64,000 nucleotides of DNA from Streptomyces sp. NBC_01210 (lineage in GTDB: Bacteria; Actinomycetota; Actinomycetes; Streptomycetales; Streptomycetaceae), in NCBI RefSeq assembly GCF_036010325.1, contig NZ_CP108549.1, forward strand, positions 8,060,001 through 8,124,000, given 5' to 3'. Below are positions 40,008-49,972 of the stretch, one piece after another (positions within the stretch are counted from its first letter, which is position 1; every line of letters starts with the position of its first letter). The notes below the pieces were generated by a model. That model searched no databases. It saw only the letters and a list, made by a program, of their open reading frames with translations, and was not told where the DNA came from. Both the position numbers and the translations under genes were made by a program.

Positions 40008-40712
40008 ATGGCTCTGGCAACGCGGACGGATCGAAAACCGTCCCTCACGCGCACGTTCTGGGGATCGACCGTCGGCAAGAAGACGGTCATGGCCGTCAGC
40101 GGCCTGATCATGCTCGGCTATCTGGTCGCGCATGTGATGGGCAACCTCAAAGTCTTCTTCGGGGCAGGGGAGTTCAATGCGTACGGTCACTGGCTGCGCA
40201 CCATGGGGGAGCCCGTCCTGCACTACTCCTGGGGGCTCTGGATCGTCCGCGTGGTGCTGCTCGCGGCCGTCGTGGGCCACGGAGTATCGGCGTACCAGCT
40301 CAGCAAGCGGGATCTGAAGGCCAGGCCCGTCCCGTACGCGCACAAGCGGCGCCGGGCCGGCTACGCCACCCGCACCATGCGTTGGGGCGGCATCATCGTG
40401 GCGCTGTTCATCGTCTGGCATCTGCTGGACCTGACGACGCTCACGGTCAACGAGAACGCCCAGCCGGGCCATCCCTACGAGAACGTCGTCGCGACCTTCT
40501 CCACCTGGTACGGCAACGTGATCTACATCGTCGCGATGCTCGCCGTCGGACTGCACATCCGGCACGGCTTCTGGAGCGCCGCCCAGACCCTCGGCGTGGG
40601 CAACGCCACCCGCGACCGCGTCCTCAAGACCGTCGCAAACGTCCTCGCGCTGGTACTGACCGCGGGCTTCATCTCCGTACCCCTCGCCGTCATGACCGGA
40701 GTGGTGAGCTGA
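40008..40712 (+). CDS. sdhC: succinate dehydrogenase / fumarate reductase cytochrome b subunit
   Basis: A 234-aa membrane anchor with five helices, the single-subunit di-haem type. Candidate haem-ligating His lie in VAHVMGN, HYSWGLW, GHGVSAY, WHLLDLT and GLHIRHGFW. It receives electrons from the iron-sulfur subunit and passes them to menaquinone. The operon order is anchor, flavoprotein, iron-sulfur protein, as in actinobacterial Sdh1-type complexes; genes are 1 nt apart or overlapping. Expression probably starts at the ATG itself. Confidence 0.92.
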   Translation: MALATRTDRKPSLTRTFWGSTVGKKTVMAVSGLIMLGYLVAHVMGNLKVFFGAGEFNAYGHWLRTMGEPVLHYSWGLWIVRVVLLAAVVGHGVSAYQLSKRDLKARPVPYAHKRRRAGYATRTMRWGGIIVALFIVWHLLDLTTLTVNENAQPGHPYENVVATFSTWYGNVIYIVAMLAVGLHIRHGFWSAAQTLGVGNATRDRVLKTVANVLALVLTAGFISVPLAVMTGVVS

Positions 40713-40713
40713 C

Positions 40714-42696
40714 ATGAACTACCTGAACTACACGACCGGCGCTCCTGTCGCCGACACCAAGGCCCCCGAAGGACCCGTGGCCGAGCGCTGGGACCGACGG
40801 CGCTTCGAGGCCGGACTGGTCAACCCGGCCAACCGCCGCAAGCACACCATCATCGTCGTCGGCACCGGCCTCGCCGGTGGCGCCGCGGGCGCGACCCTCG
40901 CCGAACAGGGCTACCACGTCGTCCAGTTCTGCTATCAGGACTCACCGCGCCGGGCGCACTCCATCGCCGCCCAGGGCGGAATCAACGCCGCCAAGAACTA
41001 CCGCAACGACGGCGACTCGATCCACCGCCTGTTCTACGACACCGTCAAGGGCGGCGACTTCCGCGCCCGCGAGTCCAACGTCCACCGGCTCGCCCAGATC
41101 TCCGTGGAGATCATCGACCAGTGCGTGGCGCAGGGTGTGCCGTTCGCCCGCGAGTACGGCGGCCTCCTCGACACCCGCTCCTTCGGCGGTGTCCAGGTCT
41201 CCCGTACCTTCTACGCCCGCGGCCAGACGGGACAGCAGCTGCTGCTCGGCGCCTACCAGGCGCTCTCCCGGCAGATCGCCGCCGGAACCGTGGAGATGCA
41301 CGCCCGGACCGAGATGCTCGATCTGATCGTCGTCGGCGGACGGGCCCGCGGCATCGTCGCACGCGATCTGATCACCGGCGAGATCTCCAGCCACTTCGCG
41401 GACGCGGTGGTGCTCGCCTCCGGCGGCTACGGCAATGTCTTCTATCTGTCGACGAACGCCATGAACTCCAATGCCACCGCGATCTGGCGGGCCCATCGCC
41501 GCGGCGCGTACTTCGCCAACCCCTGCTTCACCCAGATCCACCCCACCTGCATCCCGCGCACCGGCGACCACCAGTCCAAACTGACCCTGATGAGCGAGTC
41601 GCTGCGCAACGACGGCCGTATCTGGGTCCCCAGGGCGCGCGGCGACGAGCGGCCGCCGAGCGAAATCCCCGAGGACGAGCGCGACTACTACCTGGAGCGG
41701 ATCTACCCCTCCTTCGGCAACCTCGTCCCGCGCGACATCGCATCGCGCGCCGCGAAGAACGTCTGCGACGAGGGCCGCGGCGTCGGCCCCGGCGGCCAGG
41801 GCGTGTATCTGGACTTCGCCGACGCCATCCGGCGGATGGGCCGGGAGAAGGTCGCTGAGAAGTACGGAAACCTCTTCGACATGTACGAGCGGATCACCGC
41901 CGAGAATCCGTACGAGGTTCCCATGCGGATCTATCCGGCCGTGCACTACACGATGGGCGGCCTGTGGGTCGACTACGACCTGCAGACCACTGTCCCGGGG
42001 CTCTTCGCCATCGGCGAGGCCAACTTCTCGGACCACGGAGCGAATCGGCTGGGCGCGTCCGCGCTGATGCAGGGGCTCGCCGACGGGTACTTCGTCCTGC
42101 CGTCCACGATCAACGACTACCTCGCCCGCAATCCGCACCCGGAGACCGTCGACGCCTCGCACCCGGCGGTGGCAGAGGTGCTCGCCGAGACCGAGGACCG
42201 GCTGAACCTGCTGCTGGCCGTGGACGGCGACCGCACGCCCGACTCCTTCCACCGCGAACTCGGGCAACTCATGTGGGAGTTCTGCGGGATGGCCCGGACC
42301 GATGAGGGGCTGCGCAAGGCGCTCGGCCGGATTCCGCAGATCCGCGAGGAGTTCTGGCGCCGCATCAAGGTGCCGGGCAGCGGTGAGGAGTTCAACCAGT
42401 CGCTGGAGAAGGCCAACCGCATCGTCGACTATCTGGAGCTCGCCGAGCTGATGTGCCTCGACGCACTGCACCGCGCCGAGTCCTGCGGCGGCCACTTCCG
42501 CGAGGAGTCCCAGACCCCGGACGGCGAAGCCGCCCGCAAGGACGAGGAGTTCGGCTACGCGGCCGCCTGGGAGTACCGGGGGCCCGGCAGTCGTCCCCCG
42601 GGAGAGCACAGCGGCGGGACCGGCGAGGCGCCCGTCCTGCACAAGGAAGACCTCGTCTTCGAGTACGTCCACCCCACTCAGCGGAGCTACGCATGA
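40714..42696 (+). CDS. sdhA: succinate dehydrogenase / fumarate reductase flavoprotein subunit
   Basis: A 660-aa catalytic subunit oxidising succinate to fumarate. The FAD dinucleotide fold is [20 protein letters not shown] (about 47-66). [14 protein letters not shown] (about 85) has the His that binds FAD covalently. [10 protein letters not shown] near 270 lies in the capping domain, and [18 protein letters not shown] near 410 in the active-site region. The C-terminal Glu/Gly-rich tail after residue 610 is variable. Length is typical of the group. Stop overlaps the sdhB start (ATGA). Confidence 0.95.
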   Translation: MNYLNYTTGAPVADTKAPEGPVAERWDRRRFEAGLVNPANRRKHTIIVVGTGLAGGAAGATLAEQGYHVVQFCYQDSPRRAHSIAAQGGINAAKNYRNDGDSIHRLFYDTVKGGDFRARESNVHRLAQISVEIIDQCVAQGVPFAREYGGLLDTRSFGGVQVSRTFYARGQTGQQLLLGAYQALSRQIAAGTVEMHARTEMLDLIVVGGRARGIVARDLITGEISSHFADAVVLASGGYGNVFYLSTNAMNSNATAIWRAHRRGAYFANPCFTQIHPTCIPRTGDHQSKLTLMSESLRNDGRIWVPRARGDERPPSEIPEDERDYYLERIYPSFGNLVPRDIASRAAKNVCDEGRGVGPGGQGVYLDFADAIRRMGREKVAEKYGNLFDMYERITAENPYEVPMRIYPAVHYTMGGLWVDYDLQTTVPGLFAIGEANFSDHGANRLGASALMQGLADGYFVLPSTINDYLARNPHPETVDASHPAVAEVLAETEDRLNLLLAVDGDRTPDSFHRELGQLMWEFCGMARTDEGLRKALGRIPQIREEFWRRIKVPGSGEEFNQSLEKANRIVDYLELAELMCLDALHRAESCGGHFREESQTPDGEAARKDEEFGYAAAWEYRGPGSRPPGEHSGGTGEAPVLHKEDLVFEYVHPTQRSYA

Positions 42697-43439
42697 AGCT
42701 CACCCTGCGCGTCTGGCGCCAGCAGAACCCCGACGCTCCCGGCGCCATGGTCACCTACGAGGTCGACGGCATATCGACGGACATGTCGTTCCTCGAGATG
42801 CTCGACACCCTCAACGAGGAGCTCATCCTCAAGGGCGACGAGCCGGTCGCCTTCGACCACGACTGCCGCGAGGGTATCTGTGGCGCCTGCAGCCTGGTCA
42901 TCAACGGCGACGCCCACGGTCCGGAGCGCACCACCACCTGCCAGCTCCATATGCGGTCCTTCAAGGACGGCGACACCATCGACGTCGAGCCATGGCGCGC
43001 CTCCGCCTTCCCGGTGGTGAAGGACCTGGTCGTGGACCGCTCGGCCTTCGACCGGATCATCCAGGCCGGCGGCTACATCAGCGCCCCGACCGGCTCCGCT
43101 CCCGAGGCCCACGCCACGCCGGTTCCGAAACCGGATGCCGACTTCGCCTTCGAGCACGCGGAGTGCATCGGCTGCGGCGCCTGCGTCGCTGCCTGTCCCA
43201 ACGGCTCCGCGATGCTCTTCACATCGGCGAAGATCAACCACCTCAATGTGCTGCCACAGGGCGCGCCCGAGCGCGAGACCCGTGTGCTCGAGATGGTTGC
43301 GACGATGGACGAGGAGGGCTTCGGCGGCTGCACGCTGACCGGTGAATGCGCGACGGCCTGTCCGAAGGGGATCCCGCTGCCGTCGATCGCGGCGATGAAC
43401 AAGGAGTGGCTGCGGGCGACCCGGAAAGTCCGTCGCTGA
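42693..43439 (+). CDS. sdhB: succinate dehydrogenase / fumarate reductase iron-sulfur subunit
   Basis: A 248-aa protein with the N-terminal plant-ferredoxin domain binding [2Fe-2S] through [16 protein letters not shown] plus TTTCQLH (about 56-90). The C-terminal helical domain has [14 protein letters not shown] (about 150-163) and [16 protein letters not shown] (about 210-225) for the [4Fe-4S] and [3Fe-4S] clusters. It links FAD to the haems of SdhC. Third gene of the operon. Confidence 0.95.
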   Translation: MKLTLRVWRQQNPDAPGAMVTYEVDGISTDMSFLEMLDTLNEELILKGDEPVAFDHDCREGICGACSLVINGDAHGPERTTTCQLHMRSFKDGDTIDVEPWRASAFPVVKDLVVDRSAFDRIIQAGGYISAPTGSAPEAHATPVPKPDADFAFEHAECIGCGACVAACPNGSAMLFTSAKINHLNVLPQGAPERETRVLEMVATMDEEGFGGCTLTGECATACPKGIPLPSIAAMNKEWLRATRKVRR

Positions 43440-43760
43440 GGCCGATGTTGCGGCCGGGGCCAGGAGATTCAGGACAGCTTTCGTGTGTGAGGGCGCCCAC
43501 GCTTCCCCGCCCCGGGCAACAAATTGTTCATGTAATTGTCACATCAGCCGCAGGATTTACGCCCTGGGGTGCGATCGAGCGCGTCGACAGCAAGATCAAC
43601 TTCGTTCAACTCTGCACTGTGTATCGCGACATGTCCGCATTGCAGCGACCCGGTACCCGGAGATTTCCCCGGAGTTCGGGTGAGCCGGTAGGCATGGCCG
43701 GGTAACGGGCGCCGACCACGCTCGTGCCCTACCGAAGCACTGCCAACTCTGGGGGTTGCC
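43440..43760. promoter_or_regulatory. 321-bp region with the melC promoter
   Basis: No gene. An A/T-rich island at 43518-43560 contains the small palindrome AACAAATTGTT (43518-43528) followed by CATGTAATTGTCACATC, unlike the surrounding GC-rich DNA and suitable for promoter and activator binding. melC1 follows with a GGGGG ribosome binding site. No strong terminator for sdhB was seen. Confidence 0.45.
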
Positions 43761-44186
43761 ATGCCTGAACTCACCCGCCGACGCGCCCTGGGCGCCGCCG
43801 CGAGCGCACTCGCCGGACTCGCCGTCGCGGATCTCGCGACCACAGCGCTGTCACACCCGGCGGCGGCCGCCCCGAACGCCTCCGACCCCGCCCCGAACCT
43901 CTCCGACCCCGCGCCGTTCGACGAGGTCTACCAGGGGCGCCGCATACAGGGCGCGCCCTCGCACGGCGGCGGAGACCACGGGATGGGACACCACGGGATG
44001 GGACACCACGGCGCCGGCTACGCGGTGCGCATAGACGGCGATGAGCTGCATGTGATGCGCAATGCCGACGGCACCTGGATCAGCGTCGTCAACCACTACG
44101 AGACGTTCGCCACGCCCCGCGCGGTGGCCCGCGCCGCCGTGGTGGAACTCCAGGGCGCCGAGCTCGTCCCCCTCGTCCTCGCCTGA
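43761..44186 (+). CDS. melC1: tyrosinase copper chaperone MelC1
   Basis: A 141-aa exported copper-transfer protein. Tat signal [19 protein letters not shown] (residues 4-22). A short Pro/Asp linker, then the His-rich copper segment [17 protein letters not shown] (about 75-91) and the caddie domain with [18 protein letters not shown] and [14 protein letters not shown]. It delivers copper to MelC2 and carries it through the Tat pathway in a complex. First gene of the melanin operon, 15 nt upstream of melC2. Confidence 0.95.
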   Translation: MPELTRRRALGAAASALAGLAVADLATTALSHPAAAAPNASDPAPNLSDPAPFDEVYQGRRIQGAPSHGGGDHGMGHHGMGHHGAGYAVRIDGDELHVMRNADGTWISVVNHYETFATPRAVARAAVVELQGAELVPLVLA

Positions 44187-44201
44187 TCCGGGAGCACCGC
44201 C

Positions 44202-45029
44202 ATGACCGTACGCAAGAACCAGGCCCGGCTGACCGCCACCGAGAAGCGCCGCTTCGTCGACGCGCTGCTCGAGCTCAAGCGCAATGGGCAGTACGACACC
44301 TTCGTCACCACTCACAACGGCTTCATCATGAGCGACACCGACAACGGCGACCGGGTCGGCCATCGCTCGCCGTCCTTCCTGCCGTGGCACCGCAGGTTCC
44401 TCATACAGTTCGAGCAGCAACTCCAGGCCGTGGACCCCTCCGTGGCGCTCCCGTACTGGGACTGGACGGCGGACCGTACCGCGGGCTCCTCCCTCTGGGC
44501 GGCGGACTTCCTCGGCGGCACCGGCCGCAGCAGGGACGGACAGGTGATGGACGGCCCGTTCGCGTCCGCCGCGGGCAAATGGCCGGTGAACATACGCGTC
44601 GACGGTCGCGGCTATCTGCGCCGGGAGCTCGGCGCGGGCGGACAACAGCTGCCGACCCGGGCCGAAGTCGACTCCGTGCTCGCCATGGCCACCTATGACG
44701 CTCCGCCGTGGAACAGCGCGTCGGACGGCTTCCGCAACCACCTGGAAGGCTGGCGCGGCGTCAACCTGCACAACCGGGTGCATGTGTGGGTGGGCGGCCA
44801 GATGACCACAGGAGTTTCCCCGAACGACCCGGTGTTCTGGCTGCACCACGCCTTTATCGACAAGCTCTGGGCCGACTGGCAGGCCCGGCACCCGGGCTCC
44901 GCCTATCTGCCGGCCGCCGGGACGGCCAATGTCGTGGACCTCCACGACACGATGCGCCCGTGGAACAACGTGACCCCTGCCGACATGCTCGACCACACCC
45001 GCTACTACACATTCGACACAGCGGCCTAG
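44202..45029 (+). CDS. melC2: tyrosinase MelC2
   Basis: A 275-aa type 3 copper monophenol oxidase that starts melanin synthesis from tyrosine. Copper A ligands are in VTTHNGF (His 38), VGHRSPSFLPWHRRFL (His 54 and 63). Copper B ligands are in VNLHNRVHVWVGG (His 190 and 194) and WLHHAFIDKLWADWQ (His 216). It has no signal of its own and is exported with MelC1. GGGAG precedes the ATG. The last 4 bp overlap the convergent uvrA2 gene. Confidence 0.97.
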   Translation: MTVRKNQARLTATEKRRFVDALLELKRNGQYDTFVTTHNGFIMSDTDNGDRVGHRSPSFLPWHRRFLIQFEQQLQAVDPSVALPYWDWTADRTAGSSLWAADFLGGTGRSRDGQVMDGPFASAAGKWPVNIRVDGRGYLRRELGAGGQQLPTRAEVDSVLAMATYDAPPWNSASDGFRNHLEGWRGVNLHNRVHVWVGGQMTTGVSPNDPVFWLHHAFIDKLWADWQARHPGSAYLPAAGTANVVDLHDTMRPWNNVTPADMLDHTRYYTFDTAA

Positions 45030-47455
45030 CGGAGGGACCGCGCGAGGTAGGGCGCGGTACGGCTGCCGGCCGTGCCCGCCACCTCGCCCGGTGTACCGGC
45101 GGCGACGATGCGACCGCCTTCGTCGCCGCCACCCGGACCGAGGTCGATGACCCAGTCCGCGCCCGCCACCACCTCCATGTCGTGCTCGACGACCACCACC
45201 GAGTGGCCCGCGTCGACCAGACCGTGCAACTGCCGCATCAGCACCTCGACATCGGCGGGATGCAGCCCGGTGGTCGGCTCGTCCAGCACATAGAAGGTGT
45301 GCCCGCGCCGCACCCGCTGCAGTTCGGTGGCGAGCTTGATGCGCTGAGCCTCGCCGCCCGACAGCTCGGTCGCGGGCTGGCCGAGGCGCAGATAGCCGAG
45401 CCCCACATCGAGCAGGGCGCGCAGGCTGCGTTCGGCCGCGGGGACACCGGTGAAGAACTCCGCCGCGGCCTCCACCGTCAGATCGAGCACCTCGGCGATG
45501 CTCAGGCCCCCGTAACGGACTTCGAGCGTCGACGGGTTGTAGCGGGCACCGTGGCAGTCCGGGCACGGGGCGTAGGTGCTGGGCAGAAAGAGCAGCTCCA
45601 CCGAGACGAAGCCCTCACCCTGACAGGTCTCGCAGCGCCCTCCCGCCACATTGAAGGAGAACCGGCCCGCCTTGTAGCCGCGTGCCCTGGCTTCGTCGGT
45701 GGCGGTGAAGAGCTTGCGGATGACGTCGAACAGACCGGTGTACGTGGCGAGATTGGAGCGCGGCGTACGGCCGATGGGGCGCTGGTCCACCTGGACCAGA
45801 CGCTGCACGGCCGCCATCCCCTCGACCGAGAAGCACCCGGCCGCCGACGCCGCGTCCGTCCCGTCGCTGTCCGGCGCATCCGAGCCCAGCCGTTCCGCGA
45901 GAGCGCCCGCGAGCACCTGCCCGACCAGAGTCGACTTACCCGAACCCGAGACGCCGGTCACCGCGGTGAACACCCCGAGCGGGAACCGCGCGTCCACGCC
46001 GCGCACATTGTGCCGCTCGACCCCGTTCAGCCGCAGCCAGCCCGCCGGCGCGCGGGCCTCGCGCACCGGCGCGGACCGCCGCTCGAACAGGAACCGCCGA
46101 GTCGCCGACGTGTCGACCCCGGCCAGATCCGCCACCGGGCCGCTGTGCAGCACAAGACCGCCGTGCTCGCCCGCATGCGGCCCCACATCGACGAGCCAGT
46201 CCGCGCTGCGTACGACATCGAGATGGTGCTCCACCACGAAGACCGAGTTGCCCGTTGCCTTGAGCCGCTCCAGAACCACCAGCAGCGCCTCGGTGTCCGC
46301 CGGATGCAGACCGGCCGACGGCTCGTCGAGTACGTACACGACGCCGAACAGACCGGAACGCAGCTGGGTGGCCAGCCGCAGCCGCTGCAGCTCTCCGCTG
46401 GACAGGGTGGGCGCGGTGCGGTCCAGGCTGAGATAGCCGAGCCCCAGTTCGGTGACCGTGCCGATCCGGGCGAGGAGATCGGCGGTCAGCACCCGTGCGG
46501 TCTCGGAGCCGCCCGCGGCGCCCGATTCGAGCACCTCGGCGAGTCCGGTCAGCGGCAGCGCCGCCAGTTCGGCGATCGTACGGCCCGCGAACGTCACCGC
46601 CAGTGCCTCGGGACGCAGCCTGCTGCCCCCGCACGACGGACAGGGCGCACTGACCAGGAACCGCTCGGCCCTGGTGCGCAGCGTCTGGCTCTTGGAGTCC
46701 GCGAAGGTGTGCAGGACATAGCGCTGGGCGCTCATGTACGTGCCCTGGTACGGGCGTTGGATGCGGCCTGCCTCCCGTACCGGATGCACCGTGACGACCG
46801 GCTGCTCGTCCGTGAACAGGATCCAGTCCCGGTCCTTCTGGTCGAGCTCGCGCCACGGCCGGTCGATGCCGTACCCCAGAGCGTCCAGCACATCGCGGAG
46901 GTTCTTGCCCTGCCAGGCCCCCGGCCAGGCCGCGATCGCGCCGTCCCGGATGGACAGCGACGGATCGGGGACGAGCAGTTCCTCGCTGGTGCGGTGGATG
47001 CGGCCCAGACCGTGGCACTCGGGGCAGGCCCCGGCGGCCGTGTTCGGCGAGAAGGCGTCCGAGTCCAGGCGCTTGGCCCCCTCGGGATGGTCACCCGCCC
47101 GCGAGAACAGCATCCGCAGCGAATTGGAGAGCGTGGTGACTGTTCCGACCGAGGAGCGCGAGGTGGGCGATGAACGGCGCTGCTCCAGCGAGACCGCGGG
47201 CGGCAGCCCGGTGATCTCGCCGACCTTGGGCGCGCCCACCTGGTGGATCAGCCGGCGGGCGTAGGGGGCGACGGACTCGAAGTAGCGCCGCTGCGCCTCG
47301 GCGTAGATCGTGCCGAAGGCGAGCGAGGACTTCCCGGACCCCGAGACACCGGTGAAAACGACGAGGGCATCGCGCGGGATGTCCACGTCGACGCCGCGCA
47401 GATTGTGCTCATGGGCGCCGCGGACACGGACGTACGGGTCGTGAGGGCTGTGCAT
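45026..47455 (-). CDS. UvrA2-type excinuclease ATPase subunit paralogue
   Basis: An 809-aa ABC ATPase of the UvrA family. Two ATPase halves have [13 protein letters not shown] (near 36) and [13 protein letters not shown] (near 500), signatures [12 protein letters not shown] and [12 protein letters not shown], and zinc-binding [26 protein letters not shown] and CPDCHGARY pairs. It is about 150 aa shorter than housekeeping UvrA, the usual size of class II UvrA that lacks the UvrB-binding region. Often linked to tolerance of DNA-damaging compounds. TAGAAT lies 8 nt before the ATG and there is no ribosome binding site, suggesting leaderless mRNA. Confidence 0.92.
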   Translation of the reverse strand: MHSPHDPYVRVRGAHEHNLRGVDVDIPRDALVVFTGVSGSGKSSLAFGTIYAEAQRRYFESVAPYARRLIHQVGAPKVGEITGLPPAVSLEQRRSSPTSRSSVGTVTTLSNSLRMLFSRAGDHPEGAKRLDSDAFSPNTAAGACPECHGLGRIHRTSEELLVPDPSLSIRDGAIAAWPGAWQGKNLRDVLDALGYGIDRPWRELDQKDRDWILFTDEQPVVTVHPVREAGRIQRPYQGTYMSAQRYVLHTFADSKSQTLRTRAERFLVSAPCPSCGGSRLRPEALAVTFAGRTIAELAALPLTGLAEVLESGAAGGSETARVLTADLLARIGTVTELGLGYLSLDRTAPTLSSGELQRLRLATQLRSGLFGVVYVLDEPSAGLHPADTEALLVVLERLKATGNSVFVVEHHLDVVRSADWLVDVGPHAGEHGGLVLHSGPVADLAGVDTSATRRFLFERRSAPVREARAPAGWLRLNGVERHNVRGVDARFPLGVFTAVTGVSGSGKSTLVGQVLAGALAERLGSDAPDSDGTDAASAAGCFSVEGMAAVQRLVQVDQRPIGRTPRSNLATYTGLFDVIRKLFTATDEARARGYKAGRFSFNVAGGRCETCQGEGFVSVELLFLPSTYAPCPDCHGARYNPSTLEVRYGGLSIAEVLDLTVEAAAEFFTGVPAAERSLRALLDVGLGYLRLGQPATELSGGEAQRIKLATELQRVRRGHTFYVLDEPTTGLHPADVEVLMRQLHGLVDAGHSVVVVEHDMEVVAGADWVIDLGPGGGDEGGRIVAAGTPGEVAGTAGSRTAPYLARSLR

Positions 47456-47466
47456 AGCGGACGATT

Positions 47467-48486
47467 CTAGGCGTCCGCGCTGGTCAGCCCGGCGATCCGG
47501 GCGAGGCGCCGGAAGGAGTCCAGCAGAGCCTCGCGGTCGTACGTACTCGTCGTGACCAGCACCTCGTCGGCGGCACTGTCCTTCACCACCGCCTCCAGCG
47601 CCTCCGTGACCTGCTGCTCGGTCCCCGCGATATGCCCGGTGAGCCCGGACTCGTAGAACTCGCGCTGCTTCGCCGTCATCGTCAGCTCCTCGATCCGCTC
47701 CGGTGGGACGAGCGGCGGGAACACGCCGTGCGTACGGGAGTACGCCAGCGACCAGGCCTCCGGCATCAACAGCCGGCGTGCCTCCTCCTCCGTGGCGGCG
47801 ACCACGACCGTGCCCGCGATGACCACATAGGGCCGCTCGGACCAGGCGGAAGGACGGAAGTCCTGCCGATAGCGGTCGACGGCGGTCAGCATTCGGTCAC
47901 GGCCCCGGATGTCGCCGATGACCAGCGGCAGCCCGGCCTCGGCCGCGATCTTTGCCCCTTCGCCGGTGGCCAGGAGGTACGGCGGGACGCGCAGACCCTC
48001 CGCCGGGCGGGCGTGCACCTGCGGATGCGCCGTCCGTTCTCCCGTGAACCAGCCGAGCAGCTCCTCCAACTGCTCGGCGAAGTCCTCCGCGTCCTTCATG
48101 TCGCGGCCCAGCGCCCGGCGTATCCCGTCCGTGAAGCCGACCGAGCGGCCCAGACCCATGTCGATCCGGCCCGGGAAGAGCGACTCCAGCACCCCGAACT
48201 GCTCGGCAACGACCAGCGGTTGATGGTTGGGGAGCATCACGTCGCCCGTGCCGACGCGGATCGTCGAGGTCGCGGCGGCGACGGCCGAGGCCAGGACGGT
48301 CGGCGCGGAGCCCGCCACCCCCGGCACGCTGTGGTGTTCGGAGACCCAGAAGCGGTGATAGCCGAGCGCCTCCAGCTCCTGCGCGAGCCGCACGGTGTCG
48401 CGCAGGGCTTCCTGCCCGTCGTGCCCCTCGCGGGTGCGGGAACGGTCGAGTACGGAGAGGCGGGCGGACGCGATCACTGATCTCAC
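47467..48486 (-). CDS. LLM-class flavin-dependent oxidoreductase (luciferase-like)
   Basis: A 339-aa TIM-barrel monooxygenase-like protein of the MsnO8 subgroup. VSEHHSVPGVAGSAP near residue 50, RVGTGDVMLPNHQPLVVAEQFG near 77 and RIDMGLGRSVGFTDG near 105 are family motifs. It uses reduced FMN from a partner reductase; the substrate is unknown. GTG at 48486 is the furthest plausible start; a GTG 9 nt downstream is possible. Its TAG stop codon overlaps the -10 box of the uvrA2 gene. Confidence 0.88.
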   Translation of the reverse strand: MRSVIASARLSVLDRSRTREGHDGQEALRDTVRLAQELEALGYHRFWVSEHHSVPGVAGSAPTVLASAVAAATSTIRVGTGDVMLPNHQPLVVAEQFGVLESLFPGRIDMGLGRSVGFTDGIRRALGRDMKDAEDFAEQLEELLGWFTGERTAHPQVHARPAEGLRVPPYLLATGEGAKIAAEAGLPLVIGDIRGRDRMLTAVDRYRQDFRPSAWSERPYVVIAGTVVVAATEEEARRLLMPEAWSLAYSRTHGVFPPLVPPERIEELTMTAKQREFYESGLTGHIAGTEQQVTEALEAVVKDSAADEVLVTTSTYDREALLDSFRRLARIAGLTSADA

Positions 48487-48535
48487 ACCCGGTGACAACG
48501 CCCTTGCCACGCCAGGATTCCCTAGGCTGGGGGCC

Positions 48536-49027
48536 GTGACGCGAAGCAGCAGGCCACTGGCCGTATTCGACCTGGACGGGACGCTCGCCGACTCCGGGCA
48601 CCGGCAGCACTTCCTCGAGCGCAAGCCGCGCGACTGGGACGCCTTCTTCACGGCTGCCCCCGACGACCCGCCGCTGGCGAAGGGCATCGAGCTGTGCCTG
48701 CAGGCCGCTGAGGAGTGCGAGGTCAGGTACCTCACGGGCAGGCCGGAACGGTGCCGCAGGGACACCCTCGACTGGCTGGCGGCGCAGGGGCTGCCGGAGG
48801 GGAAGGTGTTCATGCGGCGCAACGACGACCGCCGGCCGGCCCGCACCACCAAGCTGGAGATCCTGCGGCGGCTGGGCCGGGACCGGGAGATCCGGATGCT
48901 GGTGGACGACGACGAGCTGGTGTGCGACGAGGCCGAACGGGCCGGCTTCCCGGTCGTACGGGCCCGGTGGGCGGCCGGTACGACCGAGGCGCTGAAGGAC
49001 GCTCAGGAGCGCGAGGGCCGTACCTGA
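48536..49027 (+). CDS. HAD-family phosphatase
   Basis: A 163-aa hydrolase. AVFDLDGTLADSGHRQHFL (about 11-29) gives the nucleophile and acid Asp, VRYLTGRPERCR (about 65) the Thr, a Lys in RTTKLEILRR, and MLVDDDELVCDEA (about 120) the metal Asp. The spacing resembles the phosphatase domain of polynucleotide kinase/phosphatases of the type LTGRPE, so a nucleic-acid or nucleotide 3-prime phosphate is one possibility. TAGGCT ends 7 nt before the GTG; no ribosome binding site. Tandem repeats follow the stop. Confidence 0.85.
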   Translation: MTRSSRPLAVFDLDGTLADSGHRQHFLERKPRDWDAFFTAAPDDPPLAKGIELCLQAAEECEVRYLTGRPERCRRDTLDWLAAQGLPEGKVFMRRNDDRRPARTTKLEILRRLGRDREIRMLVDDDELVCDEAERAGFPVVRARWAAGTTEALKDAQEREGRT

Positions 49028-49037
49028 CCCACCCTGG

Positions 49038-49086
49038 TCCCGACCTGAGCCGCCCTGATCCCGACCTGAGTCGCCCTGATCCCGAC
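49038..49086 (+). repeat. 21-bp tandem repeat after the HAD gene
   Basis: Two copies of TCCCGACCTGAGYCGCCCTGA plus a third partial copy. A degenerate copy overlaps the end of the gene, so the frame contains its stop codon and then two more in-frame TGA codons at 21-nt intervals. Confidence 0.8.
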
Positions 49087-49115
49087 GGCCGGCGGACGGT
49101 CCGCTCGTCAGCCGG

Positions 49116-49331
49116 TCACTCGCCGTCCTCGAGGCGGAAGCCCACCTTGAGGCCGACCTGATAGTGCTGGATCTGCCCGTCGACGATCTGGCCGCGGACC
49201 TGGGTCACCTCGAACCAGTCCAGTCCCCGAAGGGTCTGGGCCGCACGGGTGATGCCGTTGTGGATGGCCTGGTCGACGCCCTCCGGTGAGGTGCCGACGA
49301 TCTCGGTGACCCGGTAGGTGTGATTCGACAT
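49116..49331 (-). CDS. dodecin
   Basis: A 71-aa flavin-binding protein forming hollow dodecamers that store or buffer FMN/riboflavin. The family pattern is complete: YRVTEIVGTSPEGVDQAI, then AAQTLRGLDWFEVTQVRGQ with the flavin-stacking Trp, and HYQVGLKVGFRLED. GAGAGGAG lies upstream of the ATG. Divergent from a small ORF at 49618. Confidence 0.93.
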   Translation of the reverse strand: MSNHTYRVTEIVGTSPEGVDQAIHNGITRAAQTLRGLDWFEVTQVRGQIVDGQIQHYQVGLKVGFRLEDGE

Positions 49332-49617
49332 GTGTGTCGCACTCCTCTCTGTACGTTCACTCAACGGTGCCCCACCAGGAGGCGCTGCGCGAGGCGTCGG
49401 GAACGGATCGGTCGTCCGCGGCCGGCCGGTGCGAGCCGGGGGACGATGCGGTAGCGGTCGCGCGAGGGGCTCAGGTCACCGCACGGAGCGCCGCCTGCCG
49501 TGGGCCGGAACGACCTTCGAGGACACGGTGCCCGGCCGCCAGTCCATGCTCAAGGGCGCGGACGCCAGGCGGGCGTCCGCCCACCCTCGCGGGTGTCCTC
49601 GGGGTGAGGAGAGCACC

Positions 49618-49797
49618 GTGGCGACGGCCGCGGGAGCCGCGCAAGGCAGGGCCACACCACATTCTCCGCAGTGGGCGAGCGTCGAGGCCGACAACCCGAT
49701 CAAGCCGTACATGACGGCGGTACTCCAGGGCAAGGAGCCCGGACGAGCGGCGCGAGCCGCGTCCAAGCGCATCACCGTGGCGCTCACGCCCCACTGA
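49618..49797 (+). CDS. small hypothetical protein, 59 aa
   Basis: GTG start preceded by GAGGAGA. Basic product (begins VATAAGAAQGRATP; contains ADNPIKPYMTAVLQGKEP) with no signal, cysteine or membrane segment. The frame is open far upstream, so coding is uncertain. A 175-nt gap separates it from the olsB-like gene. I do not recognise it. The 286 bp between it and dodecin contain nothing recognisable. Confidence 0.4.
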   Translation: MATAAGAAQGRATPHSPQWASVEADNPIKPYMTAVLQGKEPGRAARAASKRITVALTPH

Positions 49798-49972
49798 CAG
49801 CCACCCCTACCGTCTGTGCACGCTCGGTGGCACCGTATTCCCCGCCATTCAGCCGTCGCACATCCAGTCTCCGCCGAGCGGTCATGTCGAATCCAGCCGG
49901 CCACGGAAGAAGTAAGGAGCCGGGCCGCCGCACCCGCGGTCCGTCCCTTACCGTCCGGCACAGGAGACTGCC

